Assembly: GCA_026129185.1 (NCBI GenBank)
Contig: JAHCIO010000014.1
Coordinates: 35,573 to 99,572, forward strand
Length of the DNA stretch: 64,000 bases
Source of the DNA: Promineifilum sp019695075
GTDB taxonomy: Bacteria; Chloroflexota; Anaerolineae; Promineifilales; Promineifilaceae
Direction: 5' to 3'
A program made the translations under genes and the position numbers. Shown here piece by piece: positions 17,061-23,442 of the stretch; position 1 is the first letter of the stretch, and each line of letters starts with the position of its first letter. The notes under the pieces were generated by a model. The model ran no database searches. It was not told the DNA's origin and was given only the letters and a program-made list of their open reading frames with translations.

Positions 17061-18257
17061 TCAGTCGCCGGCCGGCGTCGGTTCCGGTTCCTCAGTCGGC
17101 GCGGCCGGCTCTTCGCCCGCCGTCGCCGCGGGCACAGTCTCAATGATGACACCCGCGTTGGCCGCCTGCTCGTGTTCGGCCACCTTGTCGGCTGTCAGGA
17201 ACAACGCTTCGTTACCGTGGCAAGCATCGCAGGAGGCAGCCTGGGGCGTCTGGCGCTGGATGTTGTGGGGCGTGGCGTAGACCCATGTCGGCAGCGCGTC
17301 GAAGTTCGGCAGTAAGTTGTCGCCGTAGAACTGAAAGCTCGTCGGCGCAACGGGCACGTGCCGCACCGGCACGAACGTGTAGGGACGGTCGTAGCTCTGG
17401 ATCGGGTTGCGACCAATCAGGAAGGTCATATACGTGGCGTCGGTGGCGAAGAAAGGATTACCCGTCTTGTCACTGAGGGCCACGTGGCAGCCGTCGCAAC
17501 TCGTATAGGTAATGGAATGGCATACCTGACAGGAGAGATCGCCGCCATGTACCTGATGCATCTCCAGCCCATCCTGCCCCGTCGCCGCGGTTACGTGACA
17601 CGTCTCGCAGCGCGGCGACTGGACGCCGTCGTAGCGGTGGTCGGGCGGCGGAACGGCCGTGTCCTCCGGCGCGGTGTGGCACTCGTCGCAGGTCGGCAAC
17701 TGGCCGTGCATTTGGTGGCTGCTGTGACAGTCTGTGCAGACCATGCGCCCCTGACGAAAGTGAACGTCGCCCATGAGGCCTTCGTTCTTGCCCAAATACT
17801 CGTTGCCGACGCGACTGCCGTGGCAGGCGGTGCAGTTCTGAGTCATCGATGGCTTGGCGTTGAAGTTGTGGCCGTCGACAAAGCCCCCGCCAACCGAGAA
17901 CGGTTGGCTGACATGGCAATCGCCGCAGGTCGTATGGCAACGGGCACAGTGGTTGCCAAACATGGTCGTGAGCTGCTCGTGGTTCTCCGGCACGCTGCGC
18001 GTGTTGAGAACCGTCCAGTAGCCCGTCAGATTGCGATGGAGGCTGTTCTCCTCCAGGGCGACAACGTCGGGGTGGCAATCGCCGCAAGCCGTGGCGGCAT
18101 CCTCGCTCGGCCGGGCGATCAGGCCGGTGTGCGCCTCAACCTTATCATCCGACTGCTGGCCGGCATGGCACTCGACACAGGCCATCTGACCGTGGACCGT
18201 CGGCAGAAAGGTCTCGGCCTCTACGTAAGCTTTCTCCCATGGCTCCAACGGAGCCAC
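17061..18257 (-). CDS. Multiheme c-type cytochrome, main part (11 CxxCH), separated from its signal peptide by a stop
   Basis: Extracytoplasmic electron carrier: eleven CxxCH heme sites (CVECH, CGDCH, CARCH, CGDCH, CTACH, CTDCH, CDECH, CETCH, CQVCH, CDGCH, CDACH) in 398 residues, with many extra His for axial ligation. As drawn it begins with a GTG and has no signal peptide, which c-type cytochrome maturation requires. The same frame continues upstream through one TGA (18267-18269) into a fragment that supplies a signal peptide and a twelfth heme site, so the gene is very likely a single unit (17061-18542). The C-terminal tail is Glu/Pro/Ala-rich with no anchor. Probable partners are the rhodanese lipoprotein and the divergent cytochrome-NrfD genes. 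Confidence 0.85.
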   Translation of the reverse strand: MAPLEPWEKAYVEAETFLPTVHGQMACVECHAGQQSDDKVEAHTGLIARPSEDAATACGDCHPDVVALEENSLHRNLTGYWTVLNTRSVPENHEQLTTMFGNHCARCHTTCGDCHVSQPFSVGGGFVDGHNFNAKPSMTQNCTACHGSRVGNEYLGKNEGLMGDVHFRQGRMVCTDCHSSHQMHGQLPTCDECHTAPEDTAVPPPDHRYDGVQSPRCETCHVTAATGQDGLEMHQVHGGDLSCQVCHSITYTSCDGCHVALSDKTGNPFFATDATYMTFLIGRNPIQSYDRPYTFVPVRHVPVAPTSFQFYGDNLLPNFDALPTWVYATPHNIQRQTPQAASCDACHGNEALFLTADKVAEHEQAANAGVIIETVPAATAGEEPAAPTEEPEPTPAGD

Positions 18258-18266
18258 CTCTCCCCC

Positions 18267-18542
18267 TCAGCCAACGCCGCTGCTTTCGTCCTCTGTCTCG
18301 ACCACGGGGTCGGCCGTCTGTGTCAGGCGCTCCTGGTCCGTGTGGCACGTGACGCAGGCATCGGCAATGACTTCGGCGGTGGGCGTTGGCTCCGGCAATA
18401 CAGCCGTGGCCTTGGGCAGGGCAGCAGCCGGCTCCAGACCGGCCGGCGCGTTGCCGGCCTCGCGGGACGTACACGCCGTCGCCCAGAGGAGGAGGAAAGC
18501 AAGAACAGCAAGCAGGCGGGGAAGTCGCGTGATCGGATTCAA
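18267..18542 (-). CDS. N-terminal fragment of the multiheme cytochrome (signal peptide plus one CxxCH), ends at in-frame TGA
   Basis: 91 residues: a hydrophobic signal (LLAVLAFLLLWATAC, possibly a lipobox), a Pro/Ala-rich spacer, one heme site CVTCH (about residue 64), then an acidic stretch to SSGVG and TGA. The stop is in frame with the 11-heme ORF, whose GTG is only nine bases further on; reading through gives one protein of 493 residues with 12 hemes. The alternatives are a nonsense mutation (GGA to TGA fits the Gly-rich context), an assembly error, or read-through. On its own this fragment would be an unusual monoheme lipoprotein. Confidence 0.7.
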   Translation of the reverse strand: MNPITRLPRLLAVLAFLLLWATACTSREAGNAPAGLEPAAALPKATAVLPEPTPTAEVIADACVTCHTDQERLTQTADPVVETEDESSGVG

Positions 18543-18581
18543 CGTCTTCTCCTGGTGTTCGTGAAAAGCTTCACTAATGAC

Positions 18582-18609
18582 AGTATAGACGACGGCTTAT
18601 AGTTCGCAA
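18582..18609 (-). promoter_or_regulatory. Promoter of the cytochrome-rhodanese genes
   Basis: On the reverse strand TTGCGA (18609-18604) and TATACT (18587-18582) are 16 bases apart. The TTATAG repeat at 18595-18604 lies against this promoter. Confidence 0.5.
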
Positions 18610-18657
18610 TGGCTGCAACAGTTTTTGCTTATAGTTTTTGCCTACCAGCGTCTATAA
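18595..18657. repeat. Direct and inverted TTATAG repeats, candidate LysR operator
   Basis: GCTTATAGTT occurs at 18595-18604 and again at 18627-18636, exactly 32 bases (about three helical turns) apart. CTATAA at 18652-18657 is an inverted copy of the core. They lie between the divergent LysR regulator and cytochrome genes and abut the latter's promoter, the usual place for LysR binding. Confidence 0.5.
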
Positions 18658-18688
18658 CTAAAAGCAATCGTTTGGTTCCTTCACCCCA

Positions 18689-18716
18689 TTGAGTTTCCTA
18701 TGAACTTTGTTATACT
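18689..18716 (+). promoter_or_regulatory. Promoter of the LysR regulator gene
   Basis: TTGAGT (18689-18694) and TATACT (18711-18716) are 16 bases apart, 24 bases before the ATG at 18740. Confidence 0.5.
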
Positions 18717-18739
18717 TTTCACAAAGGGAGCTGTCACCA

Positions 18740-19687
18740 ATGCTCGACACGCACCAGTTGAATGTCTTTCTAACGGCGGCGGAGACGCTCAGCTTCAGCG
18801 AAGCTGCCCGTCGCCTGCACATGAGCCAGCCCAGCGTCAGCCAGCACATCCAGTCGTTGGAGCGCCACTTCGACAGGGAGCTATTCATCCGCAGCGGCCG
18901 GCAGGTTCTCCTCTCCGACGCCGGCCGCGCCCTGGTGCCGCTGGCACGCGAGATGGTCAACCGCTCGGAAGTGATTGAGGAGACGATGCGCTCGCTGGAC
19001 GGCGAGGTTTTCGGCCATCTCCTTGTTGGCTGTAGCACCACACCCGGCAAGTACATTCTCCCCCATCTGCTGGCCCGCTTTCATCGGCTACATCCGCGCG
19101 TCAAGGTCTCCTGCCACGTCGCGCCGCAGGAGCGGGCGTTGGAAATGCTATGCAGCGATGAGATTCATTTCAGCGTGGCCAGCGCGCCTTACCTGACTTG
19201 CCGCGACGTCGAGTTGTGGCACTACATGACGGATCCGGTCGTCCTGATCGCTCCGCTGGGCCATCCCTGGGCACAACGCGGCGTCATCAGACCGCAGGAA
19301 CTGCGCGACGGCATCTTCATCATGCGCGAGGCTTCCTCCGGCACGATGGCCGCCGTCACAGCCGGTCTGGGCGCGCATGGTTTGAGTCTGGATGAACTAG
19401 AGACGCTTCTCGTTCTGGGCAACCCGGAGGCCATTGCCCTGGCCGTGCAGGAGGGTCTGGGCGTGGGCTTCGTGTCCAGTATCGTCGTCACCAAGCTAGT
19501 CCAGGAAGGCGTGGCTGTCGTCGCCATCGAGGGCCTGCACATCGAACGCGACATCTATATCGGCCGCCACGTTGGCCGGACACCCAGCCTGGCCCAGGCG
19601 GCCTTCTGGGACTTCGTGCGCGATGAGGAGACGGCCAACGCCGTCGATTTGTGGAACCTATCGCTCCTGCCAGTCGAAGAACTCTAA
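18740..19687 (+). CDS. LysR-family transcriptional regulator
   Basis: 315 residues. ATG 18740 is chosen because AAGGGAG stands 9 bases upstream and the protein then begins directly with the wHTH: LDTHQLNVFLTAAETLSFSE, AARRLHMSQPSVSQHIQSLE. The ligand domain (about 90-300) is the CysB/CbbR type, with LLVGCSTTPGKYILP and GLGVGFVSS. In this family the co-inducer is often a sulfur or carbon metabolite. It is divergent from the cytochrome-rhodanese genes and 11 bases ahead of the octaheme cytochrome gene, so it probably controls both arms of the redox island. Confidence 0.9.
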   Translation: MLDTHQLNVFLTAAETLSFSEAARRLHMSQPSVSQHIQSLERHFDRELFIRSGRQVLLSDAGRALVPLAREMVNRSEVIEETMRSLDGEVFGHLLVGCSTTPGKYILPHLLARFHRLHPRVKVSCHVAPQERALEMLCSDEIHFSVASAPYLTCRDVELWHYMTDPVVLIAPLGHPWAQRGVIRPQELRDGIFIMREASSGTMAAVTAGLGAHGLSLDELETLLVLGNPEAIALAVQEGLGVGFVSSIVVTKLVQEGVAVVAIEGLHIERDIYIGRHVGRTPSLAQAAFWDFVRDEETANAVDLWNLSLLPVEEL

Positions 19688-19698
19688 AAGAGCACACC

Positions 19699-20688
19699 AT
19701 GAACCGCCACCACCCCCGCATGCGCCGCGCCACTCCACTGCTTGCCGGCCTGCTGCTGGGCCTCCTCGGCTTCCTGCTAACGGTGGCCCTGGCTGGGGCC
19801 GCGCCGGTCGCGCAGGCTGAGCCAACGCCCACGGCGGCCCCGGCCGAGGCCACTGATATTAAGGCCTGCCAGGAATGCCACCTCGACGTTGCCAACCGCT
19901 GGTCGCAAAGCCCACACGCCCAGGCCTTTGACGCGGCGCACTTCCAGGAGCGCTGGAGCGGCCTGGGCGCGCCCGATCAATGCCTGGCCTGCCACACGAC
20001 CGGCTTTGACGCCAGCAGCGGCGTGTTCGCGGTCGGCGGCGTGCAGTGCCATGCCTGCCACGGCGAGGCCGGCGAGAACCATCCGCCCGCGCCGGTGGCC
20101 ATCAAGGCCGATACGGAGTTCTGCGGCGCGTGCCATACGACTACGCTGAGCGAGTGGCGCCTGGGCGCGCACGCCGCTGCGGGCATTGGCTGCAGCGATT
20201 GCCACGACCCCCATAGCCAGGCGGCGCTCTTTGCCGAGCCGGATGAGTTGTGCCTCAATTGTCATGCGGAGACGCTGGGCGATCACGCCGACGACATCCA
20301 CATTACCGAGGGCATTGGCTGCGTCGATTGCCACGCCCTGGTCATGCCGCCGGCCGAGCCGCCCGATGATGGCATCGTACCCACCGGCCATAGCTTCGCC
20401 ATTACGGCGACGACCTGTGTCGCCTGCCACACCGACACGCTTCACGCCGGCGAGGCGCTGCCCGCGACCACCGGCGACACAGCGACGCCTGTGCCCACAA
20501 CCGGAGCCGAGGCCGAAAGCGAGACAATCAGCGCGGAGCAGCGGGTGCAGACACTCGAGGCGGCCCTGGCGAGCCGCAACACGGGCCTGCTGTTCCAGGG
20601 GGCTGTCGTTGGCCTGGTGTTGGGCGGCTCCACGGCCTGGCTCATCGGCCAGAACCTGCGCCGCCGGGAGAACGACGATGAGCGCTGA
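19699..20688 (+). CDS. Membrane-anchored octaheme c-type cytochrome
   Basis: 329 residues. Signal peptide about 1-40 (LLAGLLLGLLGFLLTVALAG). Eight CxxCH sites: CQECH, CLACH, CHACH, CGACH, CSDCH, CLNCH, CVDCH, CVACH (between about residues 55 and 245). The C-terminus has a membrane helix (LLFQGAVVGLVLGGSTAWLIG) and a basic cytoplasmic tail, giving a heme domain held on the outer face of the cytoplasmic membrane. The arrangement recalls NrfH/TorC or the cytochrome subunits that feed NrfD complexes. The last 11 bases overlap the start of the ferredoxin gene. No CxxCK catalytic heme, so a transfer rather than nitrite-reductase role is inferred. Confidence 0.88.
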   Translation: MNRHHPRMRRATPLLAGLLLGLLGFLLTVALAGAAPVAQAEPTPTAAPAEATDIKACQECHLDVANRWSQSPHAQAFDAAHFQERWSGLGAPDQCLACHTTGFDASSGVFAVGGVQCHACHGEAGENHPPAPVAIKADTEFCGACHTTTLSEWRLGAHAAAGIGCSDCHDPHSQAALFAEPDELCLNCHAETLGDHADDIHITEGIGCVDCHALVMPPAEPPDDGIVPTGHSFAITATTCVACHTDTLHAGEALPATTGDTATPVPTTGAEAESETISAEQRVQTLEAALASRNTGLLFQGAVVGLVLGGSTAWLIGQNLRRRENDDER

Positions 20689-21514
20689 CGAACCCCGCCC
20701 GGAGAAGAAGCCCTCCGCGCTCCTGACGCGGCGCGACTTCCTGATCATCGCCGGCGCGACCGTCGGCGCGGCGGCCCTGTCGCAGATCGTCATCGCCGGG
20801 CCGCTCTCGGCCGACGCCGTCAGCGGCATCGAGCGCCACGGCGCGGCCTCCGGCGCGCACGAATGGCACATGGGCATCGACCTCGACCGCTGCATCGGCT
20901 GCCAGTACTGCATCTGGGCCTGCCAGGCGACCAATGACGTCGTCAAGGACTCTATGCGCTGGAACATAGGCTTCTGGGATCGCACCGCCAACGGCGCCGA
21001 GTTCTTCATGACCCGGCCCTGCCTCCACTGCGCCGAGGCTCCCTGCGTGAAAGTGTGCCCCGTTGGCGCGACGTGGATCCGCGAGGACGGCATCGTGGCC
21101 ATGGACTATGAGCGCTGCATCGGCTGTCGCTATTGCGAGGTCGCCTGCCCCTATGACGCGCGTCGCTTCAACTGGGCCGCGCCCGACGGCGACAACGCGC
21201 TGGACAGGGTCTGGGGGGCGGCCGAGGTAGAGCGACGACCACGCGGCGTCGTCGAAAAGTGTACCTTCTGCGTCCATCGCATCGACCGCGGCCTGGCCGA
21301 GGGGCTTGTGCCCGGCGTGGATCCGCAGGCAACGCCGGCCTGTGTCGTCGCCTGCCCGGTCGGCGCGCGCGTCTTCGGCGACATCCACGACCCCGACAGC
21401 CCCATCTCCGCCTTCCTGCGCGACAACGACACCTTCCGGCTGCGCGAGGACTTCGGCACAGAGCCAAAAGTCCATTACGTCCGCCCCGGACGCGACACGG
21501 AGGAGCCATCGTGA
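20678..21514 (+). CDS. Tat-exported four-cluster ferredoxin subunit (NrfC/PsrB/DmsB type)
   Basis: 278 residues from ATG 20678. The Tat signal is LTRRDFLIIAGA (about residues 16-27), so the folded protein is exported by the Tat system (tatABC lies at 44-45.7 kb). Cys groups for four [4Fe-4S] clusters follow: CIGCQYCIWAC, CLHCAEAPCVKVCP, CIGCRYCEVACP and CTFCVHR with CVVACP. These proteins pass electrons between an NrfD-type membrane subunit and a periplasmic enzyme. It is overlapped by the octaheme gene upstream and the NrfD gene downstream, implying one complex. The usual molybdopterin catalytic subunit is absent. Confidence 0.93.
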   Translation: MSADEPRPEKKPSALLTRRDFLIIAGATVGAAALSQIVIAGPLSADAVSGIERHGAASGAHEWHMGIDLDRCIGCQYCIWACQATNDVVKDSMRWNIGFWDRTANGAEFFMTRPCLHCAEAPCVKVCPVGATWIREDGIVAMDYERCIGCRYCEVACPYDARRFNWAAPDGDNALDRVWGAAEVERRPRGVVEKCTFCVHRIDRGLAEGLVPGVDPQATPACVVACPVGARVFGDIHDPDSPISAFLRDNDTFRLREDFGTEPKVHYVRPGRDTEEPS

Positions 21515-22731
21515 CCAGCCACGCCATTGCCCCCGCCCGCCGCCCGCCGCTGACACCTTTCCGGCTATGGGTGGCCGGTCTGGTTGTCCTCATCGTCGCC
21601 GGCCTGGTCGGCGCGTTCTATGTGCTGCGCTATGGCCTGGCCGTCACCAACCTGACCGACCAGGTGCCCTGGGGTCTGTGGATCACCCTCGACCTGTCGG
21701 CCATCGCCCTCGGCGCGGGCGCGTTCACCTTCTCGGCCGTTGTCTACCTGCTTAAGGTGCGTCGCTTCGAGCCGGTGGCCCGCCTGGCCGTCTTCATCGG
21801 CTTTCTGGGCTATAGCGCAGCCATGATGGCCCTGGTCATGGACATCGGCCGCCCGGACCGCTTCTGGCATCCGCTCATCTTCTGGAACGTCCACTCGGTG
21901 CTCTGGGAGATCACCTGGTGTGTCATCCTCTACTTCACAATCCTGCTGGTCGAATTCGTGCCGACGCTGGTCGATAGCCCTGCCTTTGACACGCGCCCGC
22001 GCCTGCGCCGCCTCGGTCACTCTCTCCATCGCTTTACGCCCCTGGCCGCGGTGTTTGGTCTGGCACTATCGCTGTTGCACCAGTCGTCACTGGGCGCGAC
22101 GTATGGCGTGCTGTCCGGCCGGGCCATCTGGTTCAAGCCGTCACTGCCGGTCATGTTCATCATCTCGGCCGTGGCCGGGGGCACGGCCCTGACGCTGCTG
22201 GCCACATTGCTGACGGGCAAGCTCAGTCGGCGGCGCTACGTCAGCGACGAGTTAAGACACAGCATGGCCCGCCTGACCGGCTTCGCGTTGCTGGCCTATC
22301 TGTATCTCAAACTGTGGGACTGGGCGGCCACCTCTTACTATGCCCACTCGCCCGGCACGGCCGACGCTCTGGCCCGTCTGGCCGTCACGTCGCCCTATCA
22401 GAGCACATTCTGGTGGTTCGAGGTTTTGCTGGCGGGGGTCATTCCGGCCGTGATTCTACTGGCCGCTCGCCTGCGACGGGACGACCGTCTGCTGATGATG
22501 GCGCTGGGTCTCATCGTCGCCGGCGTGGTCGTCAACCGCTGGAATGTCACCCTGTCGGGCCTGGTCGCGCCGCCACACTGGTCACCGGGCGTGCTGGGCA
22601 ATGTCACCGCGGCGGCCTACTTCCCCTCACCGGTGGAAATCGCTGTAGCCCTGGGCATCATCGGCTATGCCCTGCTGGCCTTCACGTTGGGCGCCAGGTA
22701 TCTGCCGCTCTTTCCCCACGGAGAGCAGTAG
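21511..22731 (+). CDS. NrfD/PsrC-family quinone-interacting membrane subunit
   Basis: 406 residues from GTG 21511 (GTGA overlap with the ferredoxin stop; GGAGGAG upstream). Nine or ten membrane helices, beginning LWVAGLVVLIVAGLVGAFYVL. Conserved family features include QVPWGLWITLD, the loop DIGRPDRFWHP and FWNVHSVLWEI, as in HybB, PsrC and NrfD. These proteins oxidise or reduce (mena)quinone and hand electrons to the ferredoxin partner. With the octaheme cytochrome they would form a quinone-linked conduit; the direction of flow cannot be deduced. Confidence 0.92.
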   Translation: MTSHAIAPARRPPLTPFRLWVAGLVVLIVAGLVGAFYVLRYGLAVTNLTDQVPWGLWITLDLSAIALGAGAFTFSAVVYLLKVRRFEPVARLAVFIGFLGYSAAMMALVMDIGRPDRFWHPLIFWNVHSVLWEITWCVILYFTILLVEFVPTLVDSPAFDTRPRLRRLGHSLHRFTPLAAVFGLALSLLHQSSLGATYGVLSGRAIWFKPSLPVMFIISAVAGGTALTLLATLLTGKLSRRRYVSDELRHSMARLTGFALLAYLYLKLWDWAATSYYAHSPGTADALARLAVTSPYQSTFWWFEVLLAGVIPAVILLAARLRRDDRLLMMALGLIVAGVVVNRWNVTLSGLVAPPHWSPGVLGNVTAAAYFPSPVEIAVALGIIGYALLAFTLGARYLPLFPHGEQ

Positions 22732-22755
22732 AGACGGGTCGCCGACCCGTCTCTA
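22729..22755. terminator. Bidirectional hairpin containing both stop codons of a convergent gene pair
   Basis: TAGAGACGGGTC (22729-22740) and GACCCGTCTCTA (22744-22755) form a perfect 12-bp stem with loop GCC. The first TAG is the NrfD stop and the last three bases are, on the other strand, the TAG of the CBS protein. No U-run follows on either strand. Confidence 0.6.
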
Positions 22756-23409
22756 CCAGGCGTCGCGGATATCGACGACTTCCTGCCCCTGAACCTGGCT
22801 CAACACCGCACGGGCTTCATCCATGCTGATGCCGCAGATCTTGACCACGGCGTCGTAGAAGCCCTCGCGGCGCGGCGTCGGGTAAGCGCCAATGGCCATG
22901 ACACTCCAGGCCTGGCGGCCGAGGACAGCAGTCAACTTGGCGAACTCGCCCGGCCGGTCGGGCATGCGCATGGTTACGCGCACACCCTCGGCCGGCAGCT
23001 CCATTAGGACTTGAAAGGCATTGAGCAGGTCGGCCTTGGTCAACAGGCCAACGACAACCCCTCCCTCCACCACCGGCAGGCAACTGAGCTTCTGCTCGGT
23101 CATACGCCGGGCGGCGCGCTCCACACTGCGGTCGGGGGAGATGGTGGCGACGCGCTCGGCCGGCGTCATGACATCAATGACCGACAGGCGCGACAGATGG
23201 CGGGCGATCTCCCACATGTCCAGGCTGGGCAGCGCGCCAGGGTCCAGCGCAAAGCTCAAGCGATCCAGCAAGCCCAGCAGCCGCTTGCCGTCGCCGACGA
23301 CGGGCAGGTGGCGAATGTCACTCTCATGCATGAGGTGCTGGGCCTCGGCGGCCAGCATCGTCGGCGGGGCCACAATCGGGTGGCGGGTCATACAATCTCG
23401 GACGAGCAT
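22753..23409 (-). CDS. CBS-domain pair with C-terminal ACT domain
   Basis: 218 residues, cytoplasmic. CBS 1 covers about 1-60 (MLVRDCMTRHPIVAPPTM, HLPVVGDGKRLLGLL) and CBS 2 about 78-135 (VIDVMTPAERVATISPD, CLPVVEGGVVVGLLTK). An ACT-like domain follows (about 143-218: VRVTMRMPDRPGEFAKLTAVL). CBS pairs bind adenine nucleotides; ACT domains bind amino acids; this combination is found in AcuB-like proteins. The target protein is unknown. It is convergent with the NrfD operon. Confidence 0.85.
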   Translation of the reverse strand: MLVRDCMTRHPIVAPPTMLAAEAQHLMHESDIRHLPVVGDGKRLLGLLDRLSFALDPGALPSLDMWEIARHLSRLSVIDVMTPAERVATISPDRSVERAARRMTEQKLSCLPVVEGGVVVGLLTKADLLNAFQVLMELPAEGVRVTMRMPDRPGEFAKLTAVLGRQAWSVMAIGAYPTPRREGFYDAVVKICGISMDEARAVLSQVQGQEVVDIRDAW

Positions 23410-23442
23410 ACGAAGTCACCTCACGAGGGCAGTGGTCAGTGG

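Noticed and set aside
18267..18269. Selenocysteine reading of the in-frame TGA in the cytochrome gene
   Set aside because: No SECIS-like hairpin is evident directly downstream, and the codon falls in a Gly-rich linker, not in a redox motif.
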